From contig OY756968.1 in assembly GCA_963580455.1 (NCBI GenBank), positions 9,647,544 through 9,711,543 on the forward strand: DNA of 64,000 nt, in the 5' to 3' direction. The position numbers were made by a program, and so were the translations under genes. Origin of the DNA: Euonymus europaeus. Lineage: Eukaryota > Streptophyta > Magnoliopsida > Celastrales > Celastraceae. The notes beneath the pieces are model-generated. The model worked only from the letters and a program-made list of their open reading frames with translations, was not told where the DNA came from and searched no databases. Shown one piece after another: positions 37,901 to 47,629 of this stretch (position 1 is the stretch's first letter; each line of letters begins with the position of its first letter).

Positions 37901-40656
37901 TCGCTCTATAGAGGAGCTTTTAACGGTTTTGTCCATCTAAGATAGAAAGTTAGTATTTTGGCGTCAAAATAATCTATGGAGACCATACTCCCAAAATTTC
38001 ACATAAAATAACAATAAAAAGTATACATCAACCAATTCTGTCCATTTGAGATAGAAAGTTGGTCCTTTGGCATCGAAACAATCTATGGAGCCTATTCACA
38101 TAAAGTTTGACATACCATAACAATAAAATGTGTATACCGAACAACTTTGATGGTTCAGAATTTCTCAATTCTGTCAATTCTGTCGATAGAGGAGTTTTTA
38201 ATGGTTTTCTCCATTTGAGATCAAAAGTTAATCTTTTTAAGAGCAAAACGATCTACGAAGCGCATAATAGTAACTTTGGACATAAAACAACAGAAAAAAG
38301 TGTATACCTATCAATTTTGATAGTTCGGAATTGCTCAACTATCTCTATGGAGGAACTTTTAATGGTTTTTTCTATTTGGAAAAGAATGTTGGTCTTTTGG
38401 CAACAAAACAATATACGGAGTCTATACTCAAAAAATTTGACATAAAATAACAATAAAAAGTGTATACCGACCAACATTGATGGCTTTAAATTGCTAAACT
38501 CTCTTGATGGAGGAGGTTTTAACAGTTTTGTCCAATTGAAAACTAAAGTTGGTATTCCAGAAATGAAACAATTTACGAAGCATATACAAGTAAATTTGGA
38601 CTTAAAGCAACAAAAAAAATGTATACCTATAAAATTTGATGGTTCTAAATTGCTCAACTCTCTTCATGGAGGTGCTTTTAATGGTTTGTTTATTTGGGAT
38701 CAAAAGTTTGTATTTTGGCATCGAAATAATCTGTGGAGTCTATACCCGTAAAATTTGACAAAAATAAGAATAAAAAGTGTACACCGACCAACTTTTTGGT
38801 TCGAAATTGCTCAACTTGCTCTATGGAGGAGCTTTTAACGGTTTTATCCATTTGAGATAGAAGGTTGGTCCTTTGGCATCGAAAAAAATCTATGGAGCCT
38901 ATACTCAAAAAATTTGACATAAAATAACAATAAAAAGTGTACAACAACCAATTTTGATGGCTCAAAATTGTTGAACTCTTTCGATAAATGAGCATTTAAA
39001 GATTTTGTCAAATTGAAAACGAAAGTTGGTCTTTTGGGAAGGAAATAATCAACAAAGCGTATAATGGTAAATTTTGACATAAACCAACAAAAAAAAGTGT
39101 ATACCTATCAAATTTGACGGTTCAAAATTTCTCAGCTCTCTCCATGGAGGAGCTTTTAGTGGTTTCTCCATTTGCAAATAAAAGTTTGTATTTTTGCATG
39201 GAAACAATCTACGGATTCTATTCTCATAAAATTTGACATCAAATAATAATAAAAAGTGTACACAAACCAATTTTGACGGTTCAAAATTGCTCAACTTGCA
39301 CCATGGAGGAGCTTTTAACGGTTTTGTCCATTTGAGATAAAAAGTTTGTCTTTTGCAATCGAAAAAATCTGTGGAGCCTATACTCGAAAAATTGGACATA
39401 AAATAATAATAAAAAATGTACACCGACCAACTTTGATGGTTCAGAATTTCTCAACTCGCTCCATGGAGGAGCTTTTAACGGTTTTGTTCATCTAAGACAA
39501 AACGTTGGTCTTTTGGCATCGAAACAATCTATGGAGCTCATACTCCTAAAATTTGATATAAAATAACAATGAAAAGTGTACACCGACCAACTTTGATGGT
39601 TCAAAATTGCTCAACTCGCTCCATGGAGGAGCTTTTAACGGTTTTGTCCATTTGAGATAGAAAGTTGGTCTTTCGGAAACGAAACAATGTACGAATCGTA
39701 TATAAGTAAATTTGGATTTAAAGCAACAAAAAAATTGTATACCTATGAAATTTGATTGTTCCGAATTGATGAACTCATTCCATGAAAGGGCTTTTAAGGG
39801 TTTGTCCATTTGGGAGCAAAAGTTTTTCTTTTGCCATCGAAACAATCTACGGATTCTATTCTCGTAAAATTTGACATAAAATAACAATAAAAAGTGTACA
39901 CCGACCAACTTTGATGGTTCAGAATTTCTCAACTCTCTCCATGGAGGAGCTTTTAACGGTTTTGTTCATCTAAGACAAAAAGTTGGTCTTTTGGCATCGA
40001 AACAATCTATGGAGCTCCTACTCGTAAAATTTGACATAAAATAACAATGAAAAGTGTACACCGACCAACTTTGATGGTTCAAAATTACTCAACTCGCTCC
40101 ATAGAGGAGCTTTTAATGGTTTTGTCCATTTGAGATAGAAAGTTGGTCCCGTAGCATCGAAACAATCTATGGAGCCGATGCTCATAAAATTTGACATAAA
40201 ATAACAATAAAAATTGTACACCAACCAACTTTGATGGTTCGAAATTTCTCAATTCTGTCGATAGATGAGCTTTTAACGGTTTTCTCCATTTGAGATCGAA
40301 AGTTAATCTTTTTGAGAGGAAAAAAATATATGAAAAGCATAATAGTAACTTTGGACATAAAACAACAAGAAAAAGTGTATACCTATCAACTTTGATAGTT
40401 CGGAATCGCTCAACAATCTACATGGAGGAACTTTTAACGGTTTTGTTCATTTGGAAAAGAAAGTTAGTCTTTTGACAATAAAACAATATACAGAGCGTAC
40501 AAACTTTGATGGTTTGAAATTGCTCAACTCTCTTAATGGATGAGGTTTTAACGGTTTTGTCCAATTGAGAACTAAAGTTGGTCTTTGGAAACGAAACAAT
40601 CTACAAAGCGTACAAACTTTGATGGTTCGAAATTGCTCAACTCGCTCCATGGAGGA
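34970..40656. repeat. Segmental duplication within the satellite, copy 1
   Basis: Runs parallel to 46070-46680 plus 54521-59350. Diagnostic shared variants are ACATAAATAAAAGTAAA (35485 and 46545), ACTCTCTACATGAAGGG (35545 and 46600), GTCCATTAGTGAACG (36212 and 55071), CCCAACTTTGTCCT (36496 and 55290), GAATTTGACAAAAAGTAACAA (37076 and 55853) and ATGGATGAGGTTTTAACGG (40535 and 59261). Offsets drift from 18.90 to 18.7 kb through small indels. Confidence 0.85.
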
Positions 40657-41295
40657 TGATGACGTCAAAAAGGTGCCAGTATCGAGAAGACGATCAGTTG
40701 GTCAGACCTGAAGTTATGCACAGATACCGAGCATGAATATCCTCCCAAGAATCCGACCAGCCAGGCAAGGTTGTCCTGGTAGACTAGCCAGGCAGTCTGT
40801 CAGCTTACCAGCTAGGTAGCCAGGCAGCTTACCAACCAGGCAGTCAGGCAGCTTACAAGCCAGGCTGCCTGGCTGCTTACTAGCCAAGCGAGATTTCCAA
40901 ACATGTAGGTCCTTCCAAGGAACCGACCAGCCAAGCAGTCCTGCACAATGAACAAAGATGAGCTAAAGGCCGCACCAGAGGTAGTCCTCTAGCGTTGGCT
41001 CTCCGACACTCAAGTCAGGTCGTATTATGAAATCAAGCGAGCTCCTCGGACTAGAGCTCTCTCTCTTCATTAGAGTTCCAAAATTGTGATTATGAAAATA
41101 ATACCTGACTTTGAGAGCTTTATATAGGATTTAGAGCCATTATTAACCTGGGTCCCCTAATTATTGTTGGGGGTTGCACTTAAATGCTTTTCACCTTGGT
41201 AGGTCCAGGTGTTTCACTATACTGAGGAAGTAACCTCGATAGGGCATTGCTGCCCAGCTACTTTTCTTCTTTGCTTACCGAGATGACTTCCGTGC
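40657..41295. mobile_element. Unclassified LTR-like fragment in composite block
   Basis: Non-satellite DNA beginning TGATGACGTC at 40657, directly after the satellite text CCATGGAGGA. It is more GC-rich than its surroundings, has a four-unit 24-bp minisatellite, and a TATA-like box (TTTATATAGG, about 41119-41128) followed by AACCTGGGTCCCC. This looks like an LTR of a family I do not recognise. Its right end merges into G-family LTR sequence near 41295, and no matching TSD is found there, so it is truncated. No coding region is visible. Confidence 0.5.
40783..40878. repeat. 24-bp minisatellite, four units
   Basis: Four consecutive 24-base units start at 40783, 40807, 40831 and 40855, each of the form AC.A.CCAGGCAG.C.GGCAGCTT with a few changes. 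A partial fifth unit (ACTAGCCAAGCG) follows. Confidence 0.85.
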
Positions 41296-41481
41296 CTCTC
41301 TTTTCTGGACTCCCTTTTTCCCTACTTCAATTGATTAGGCGCCATTGGGCGCACCTTTGCACACGCCTAGGCGCACACCGCCTAGGCATGCTACTAGGGC
41401 GCCCCCTGGTGCGCCTAGTCCAGTTTTTCCCCTTTGTGCAAACATCAAAAATTTCCAAAAAGTTTGGGTCGGGGTTTCACA
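41296..41481 (-). mobile_element. Fragment of a G-family LTR (U3 end)
   Basis: Ends GGTCGGGGTTTCACA at 41481, which on the minus strand is the TGTGAAACCCCGACC start of the G-family LTR. It shares GGTGCGCCTAGTCCAGTTTT and TGCAAACATC-like text with 43100-43224. Only the first 190 or so bases of that LTR are present, followed directly by a different part of another copy. Confidence 0.78.
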
Positions 41482-41990
41482 AGAGTGAGCAAGAAGCTCA
41501 GTAGGGTTAAGAGTATAAAACGTTTAAAGGCCGAATCCGAACAATAGGTTATGCAACAATATGAAATCTACCACATGCACGCATAATCAACAATCACATA
41601 GAACATCAATCCGGCCAATCCCCTCAATGAGCAAACCTCATCGATACCATGGCTCATCCTATGTAATATCGAAAGTCAGCAAGCTCACCACATCAACTCA
41701 TCAATATCATGGCCAGCTATCCATGTAATATTGAATAGGAGCAAGCTCCCCAACATCAAACGCTCTTGGATTACCCGGTTGCGCCAACCTATCACGCCCG
41801 CACCATTCCAGGCAAGGTCCCTCATTAACCATACTCTAGTGCGTTATCCTACTTGGAGATCACATGACTTGGTGGTAACTCTCATCACCTCGTCATCCCT
41901 CCAAGTAGCTTTCAAGAATCCTATGGAGCCCCGAGTCCATACCCGATCCCCAATGCAACGCTAATGCATTTATGCCATGTCATGCCGAAA

Positions 41991-41992
<2 letters not shown>

Positions 41993-42034
<42 letters not shown>
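41993..42034. repeat. (AT)n microsatellite in G-family LTR
   Basis: About 21 AT units. The equivalent place in the G2 LTRs has only AAGTATATATGAATATCC, so the run expanded in this copy. Confidence 0.9.
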
Positions 42035-42037
<3 letters not shown>

Positions 42038-42954
42038 TATCCTACATATATATATACATAACTACCATGATGCATGAACGGAAATCACATCGTGCCAATA
42101 GGTGATAGAACACACACAATCGGGTCATGCAACATCAAAATCAACAATATTCCACAAGCAAGGTTCGTTTCCCCTTAGAAGCAATTAAGGCGGAAACACA
42201 AATAGAATGACCAATGAGGAATCGAAACGCTCTTTAAATATTGAATACAAACGATAGAAAGAATGGTTGGAAATCCCCTACCTCGTGTCGAGCAATTCAC
42301 CAAAATCTCACACTTAGGGTTTTTAGACCCCGTTTCACCAACCTAACAATTTCACACAATCGAACACTAATGATCATCCAAAACAACTCAACATATCATA
42401 ACCAATATAAATTAAACAACTAAATTGAGAAAACTTACTTTCTCTCTCTAGGGTTCTTCTCAAACCCCCAAACCTCAACCTTATGGAACTCAAATCCTAA
42501 ACGAGAATCAAACCTACATACACAACCACATATGACCTAGAATCAACATATCTAAACCATAGGAATCAACTCTAAACAAAACTAACAAGATCTACTCCAA
42601 ACCCTAGAAATAGGAAGTCAAGAAACCTTACCTCAAACACTTGAATCTTCCTTGAATCTTCTCCCAATATTTAAAACCAATCTCCAATCTCTAAGAATCA
42701 CTCCAATACTCTTTTCTCTCTCTATTTCTCTCTATTTCTCTCTCTAAAAATCGGACCACTCAGAAGCAATGAAAAGAAAACAACCTCGCGTTTCAACATA
42801 TGAAACACGGGTTGCGCCTAGGCGCTCTGGCCTACTAGAGCTTCCCAAGGCGCACTACTTTGGGCGCCATTCTGGGAGTGCAGGGTTTTCACGCCTAGGC
42901 AAGGTGTGCCTTGGCGACCGCCTAGGCGCCTACTCCTTTTCCCTATCCTACTAG

Positions 42955-43170
42955 ACTGGGCGCAGCGCGTAGGCGCCCTGCAGTGCGCCTGGTCTAGTTT
43001 AAATTCCTCATCATCCGTGCCCATTTGGTGTTTGCTGGACTGGGCGCTACGCCTAGGCGCCCTGAGGTGCGCCTGGTCCAGTTTCTCTTCTTCTGGTCTC
43101 CTTCCCTACTAGCCACTCACTGGACAAGGAGCAGCGCCTAGGCGCCCCTTGGTGCGCCTAGTCCAGTTTT
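42955..43170 (-). promoter_or_regulatory. Three tandem U3 repeats with GCGCCTAGGCGC cores
   Basis: Units start near 42955, 43039 and 43119 (period 80-84 bp). Each reads roughly ACTGG, then GCGC.TAGGCGCC, then GTGCGCCT.GTC.AGTTT. Tandem repeats in U3 often act as enhancers in plant LTR elements; here that is an inference. The core is a perfect palindrome in the third unit (43134-43145) and also at 42814-42825. Confidence 0.5.
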
Positions 43171-43224
43171 CCCCCTTTGCTCAAACATCAAAATTTCACA
43201 ACATTTTTGGGTCGGGGTTTCACA

Positions 43225-46200
43225 TTGACTCTGTTGATAGAGTTGCTTTTAAAGGTTTTGTCCAAATGAGAAGGAAATTTGTTCTTTGATAACAAAATAA
43301 TCTAGGAAGGGAATACTAGAAAATTTGGACATAAAGCAACAATAAAAAGTGCACACCAATCAACTTTGATGGTCCGGAATTGGTCAAATCTCTTCATGCA
43401 AGAGCTTTTAACGAGTTTGTCCATTTGTTAACGAAAGTTGGTCTTTTGGCAACAAAATAATCTACGGAGTCTATACTTATTAAATTTGACATAAAAGAAT
43501 AATAAAAAGTGTACATCGAGCAACATTGATGGTTCGAAAATACTCAACTCTTTCGATAGAGATGTTTTTAACAGTTTTGTCCATTTGAGATCGAAAGTTT
43601 GTCTTTTTGACAACGAAAAAATCTTCGAAGCATATACTAGCAAATTTGGAGATAAAAAACAATAAAAACTGCACACCCATCAACTTTGATGGTTTTGAAT
43701 TGCTCAACACTCTCCATAGAGGAGTTTTTAACAGTTTTGTCCATTTTAGAACGAAAGTTGGTCTTTTGGCAACGAAACAATCCACGGAGCCTATACTCAT
43801 AAAATTTGACATAAAATAACAGTAAAAAGTGTACATCGACCAACTTTGATGGTTCAAAAATACTCAATTCTCTCGATAGAGAAGCTTTTAATGGTTTTCT
43901 CCATTTGAGATCGAAAGTTGGTCCTTTTGACAGTGAAACAGTCTACGAAGTGTATACTAGTAAATTTGGACATAAAGTAACAATAAAATATGCACATCTA
44001 CAAATTTTGATTGTTCGAAATTACTAAATTCTCTCCATGGAGAAACTTTTAATGGTTTTGTCCATTTGGGAAAGAAAATTTGTCTTTTTCCAATGAAACA
44101 ATTTACAGAGTCTATACTCATAAATTTGACATAAATGAACAATAAAAAGTGTGGACCAACAAAATTTGATTGTTCGAAATTGCTTAACTCTCTCGATAGA
44201 GCTACTTTTAACGGTTTTGTCCAAATGAGAACAAAATTTGTTCTTTTCATAACAAAATAATCTAGGAAGGAAATATTAGAAAATTTTGACATAAAGCAAC
44301 AAGAAAAATTCCACACCAATCAACTTTGATGATTTGGAATTGCTCAAGTCTCTCCATGGAGGAGCTTTTAACGAGTTTGTCCATTTTATAACGAAAGGTC
44401 ATCTTTTGGCAACGAAACAATCTACGAAGTCTATACTTGTAAAATTTGACATAAAAGAATAATAAAAAGTGTACACTGAGCAACATTGATGGTTTGAAAG
44501 TGCTCAACTCTCTCGATAGAGATGCTTTTAATGGTTTTGTCAAATTGTGAACGAAAGTTGTTCTTTTGACAATGAAATAATCTATGAAGTGAATACTCAA
44601 AAATTTTGACATAAATTAACAACAAAAAGTGCACGCCCATCAACATTGATGGTTTGAAATTGATGAACTCTCTCCATAGAGGTGGTTTTAACGATTTTGT
44701 TCATTTAGGAACGAAAGTTGATCTTTTGGCAACGAAACAATCTATGGAGTCTATACTGGTAAAATTTGACATAAAAGAATAATAAAAAGTATACACCGAG
44801 AAACATTGATGGTTCGAAAAGGCTCAACTCTCTCGATAGAGATTTTTTAACGATTTTGTCAAATTGAGAATGAAAAATATTATTTTGACAATGAAATAAT
44901 TTACGAAGTGAATACTGGAAAATTTGGACGTAAATCAACAATAAAAAGTGGACATCCATCAACTTTGATGGTTCAAAATTGCTTAACTCTCTCCACGGAG
45001 GTGCTTTTAACGGTTTTGTCCATTTGGGAACGAAATTTGGTCTTTTGGGAAAAAACAATCTACAGAGTCCATACTTGTAAAATTTGGCATAAAAAACAAT
45101 AAAAAGTGTACACTGACAAACTTTGATGGTTTGAAATTGCTCAACTCTCTCGATAGAGGAACTTTTAACAATTCTGTCCAATTCAAAACGAAAGTTGGAC
45201 TTTCGGAAACGAAACAATCTACGAAGCGTATACTAGTAAATTTGGACATAAAGCAACCAACTCTCTCCATGGGGGAGCTTTTAATGATTTTTCCATTTGG
45301 AAACAAAAGTTCGTCTTTTGGTATCGAAACAATCCACGGAGTCTATCCTCATAAAATTTGACATAAAATAACAATAAAAAGTGTACATCGACCACGTTTG
45401 ATATTTTGGAATTGCTCAACTCTGTCCATGAAGGAGATTTTAACTGTTTTGTCCATTTGAGATAGAAAGTTGTTCTTTTGGCATCAAAACAATTTATGAA
45501 GCCTATACTTGTAAAATTTGACATAAAATAACAATAAAAAGTGTACACCAACCAACTTTGATTGTTCAAAATTGCTCAATTTTTTGAGCAGAGGAGCTTT
45601 TAACAGTTTTGTTCATTTGAGATCAAAGGTTCGTCTTTTTGACAACAAATAATCTACGAAGCGTATAGTAGTAAATTTGGACATAAATCAACAATAAAAA
45701 GTCCACACCTATCAACTTTGATGACTAAGAATTACTCAATTCTCTCCATGAAGGAGCTTTTTACGATTTTATTCATTTGAGAATGAAAGTCGGTGTTTTT
45801 GACAAGGAAACAATCTACGAAGTGTAAACTAGTTAATTTGAGCATAAAGGAACAATAAAATGTACACACCTATCAACTTCGATGGTTCATAGTTACTTAA
45901 TTTTCTCCATGGAGGAACTTTTAATGGTTTTGTCCATTTGGGAATGAAAGTTTTTTTTTTGGCAATGAAACAATCTACGGAGCCTATACTTGTAAAATTT
46001 GACATAGAATAACAAACAAACGTGAACACCGACAAAATTTGACCATTTGAGATAGAAAGTTAGTTGTTTCGGCATCGAAACAATCTACAGAGTCTATACT
46101 CATAAAATTTGACATAAAATAACAATAAAAAGTGTAGATCGACCAACTTTGATGGTTTGGAATTGCTCAACTCTCTCCATTTAGGATAGAAAGTTGGTCT

Positions 46201-46680
46201 TCTGGCATCGAAACAATCTATGGAGCCTATACTCGTAGAATTTGACATGAAATAACAATAAAAAATGTACATTGACATGAAATAACAATAGTGGAGCTTT
46301 TAACGGTTTTTTCCAATTAAGAATGAAAATTGGTCTTTCGAAAACAAAAAAATCTACGAAGTGTATACAAGTAAATTTTGACATAAACCACCAAAAAAAA
46401 AGTACCTATCAAATTTGATGGTTCGAAATTTCTCAACTCTTTCAATCGAGAAGCTTTTAACGGTTTGTCCATTCGTGAACGAAAGTTTGTCTTTGGGCAT
46501 CGAAACAATCTACGGAGACATACACGTAAAATTTGACATAAATAAAAGTAAAAAGTGAGATCGACCAACTTAGATGGTTTGAATTAGTCAACTCTCTACA
46601 TGAAGGGGATTTTAGCGGTTTTGTCAATTTGAGATAGAAAGTTGATCTTTTGGCATCGAAATGATCTATGTTGCCTATAC
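43225..46680. repeat. Satellite array block 5
   Basis: About 22 monomers. The left part has classes like those of blocks 1 and 2 (GCACACC.ATCAAC, GTACATCGAGCAACATTGATGG). From about 46070 it matches 34970-35640 and forms the first part of copy 2 of the segmental duplication, cut by the copia element at 46680. A short local scramble at 46241-46290 repeats GACATGAAATAACAATA twice within about 35 bp. Confidence 0.9.
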
Positions 46681-47189
46681 TGTTGATGTTTTGAGTATAT
46701 TTAAAAGAATTTCTATGTGTTAATGATTCAATGAATTGAAGAGTGTAGGCATGGTTAAGGTTTTGGATACTCAAAGTTAGAAACCCAAGTTCAAGGGGTC
46801 CCTACTACATACAATAAAATATATATATGTCAAAGATGGGCCTTGGGCCTTGGGACCTTTGATTTCTTCCTTCCACATTTAGAATTTTTTCTTTCCTTCT
46901 TCAAACATTTTTTGAATGTTTTGGCATTGATCTTACAGAAAAAACATTTTTTAGAGAGAAAGATAGAAATAGAAAACACTTAAATTCGAACGGTGATTTT
47001 CTGTGCAAAAATCACTGATATAGAAGGTGTTCTAGGCTTGTTTTATCCTAGGGACGACGCAGCCAAATCACTGCTTGCACACAAGAGGCAGAGCTGCGAA
47101 TCTCTTAAAGAAATTGACCTAGTTCGTGACTCAAGCCGGTGAAGTTTCTTTCAATCTCTTGGTTGCCTTTTGAGGTAATATCTATAACA
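46681..47189 (+). repeat. 5' LTR of copia element
   Basis: Starts TGTTGATGTTTTGAG and ends AATATCTATAACA, 509 bp. It lacks a 188-bp segment present in the 3' LTR (54119-54306), lost between TTA repeats at about 46935. Confidence 0.93.
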
Positions 47190-47213
47190 ATTTTAAGACG
47201 AAATTCTTCTGCC

Positions 47214-47629
47214 ATGGAGATTGAGAAAAAGTCTGTTGCGGGTGCTGATAATAACAACAACAAACCATTTAGGTTTGATGGTATGCATTTCAAGAGATGG
47301 AAAAATAAGATGTTTTATATTACCATGAAAAAGGTTGCTTATTCTGTTTCTACTATTAAGCCTTCTCAAGTTGATCCTCCTACTGCTGAGAATACAAAAG
47401 AAATAGCTAATTGGGATTCTGATGATTTTTTATGCAAGAACTATATTTTGAATGCCTTAAGTGATGATCTGTATGACTACTATTCCTCTTTTAAGACTGC
47501 TAAAGATGTTTGGGATGCCTTGCAAAAGAAATATGATACTGAAGAGGCTGGGTCTAAGAAATATGATGTTAGTCGACATTTGAAGTATCAAATGGTTGAA
47601 GAAAAATCTATTGTCTCACAATCTCATGA
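47214..47629 (+). pseudogene. Copia gag, 5' part, cut by solo LTR
   Basis: Capsid gene of the copia element. ATG at 47214 gives MEIEKKSVAGADNNNN followed by a gag domain with RFDGMHFKRWKNKM, a Trp-rich capsid motif, and DVWDALQKKYDTEEAG. An upstream in-frame ATG at 47139 lies inside the LTR and is less likely to be used. The frame is open to 47629, where the G-family solo LTR begins; its readthrough tail ends at 47657. Gag resumes at 49801 after the second TSD copy without loss of frame. Confidence 0.88.

Larger units (their letters stand above)
28007..40656. repeat. Satellite array block 4 (largest)
   Basis: About 80 monomers of about 159-160 bp. The left part (28.0-31.3 kb) continues the 850-bp higher-order unit of block 3. 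From about 31.3 kb monomers alternate more loosely between an A type (ACCGACCAACTTTGATGG, GAGATAGAAAGTTGG) and B types (TACCTATCAAATTTGATGG after ACATAAACCAACAAAAAAAG or TTAAAGCAACAAAAAAA). From about 34970 to the end it is one copy of a segmental duplication whose other copy is in blocks 5 and 6. Long minus-strand open frames recur but change phase at each monomer. Confidence 0.92.
41482..43224 (-). mobile_element. Truncated G-family LTR
   Basis: Matches G2 5' LTR from about 26409 to 28006 (AGTGAGC.AGAAGCTCAGTAGGG at the left, GGGTCGGGGTTTCACA at the right end). The last 510 bp or so of the LTR (its U5 side) are missing, cut exactly where the neighbouring fragment abuts. The copy contains an expanded AT run and a three-copy U3 tandem repeat. 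No gag or pol accompanies it. Satellite resumes at 43225. Confidence 0.82.

Noticed and set aside
28007..40656. CRISPR or tRNA array for the 160-bp repeats
   Set aside because: Period is too long, repeats cover the whole unit without spacers, and no cloverleaf or A/B-box pattern is seen.
40783..40878. CRISPR-like repeats
   Set aside because: The 24-bp units are directly adjacent with no spacers, in plant transposon DNA.
43480..43857. Many minus-strand open frames within the satellite as genes
   Set aside because: They follow the monomer repeat, switch phase every 160 bp, share no domain with known proteins and end at random variants. Best explained by base composition of the satellite.
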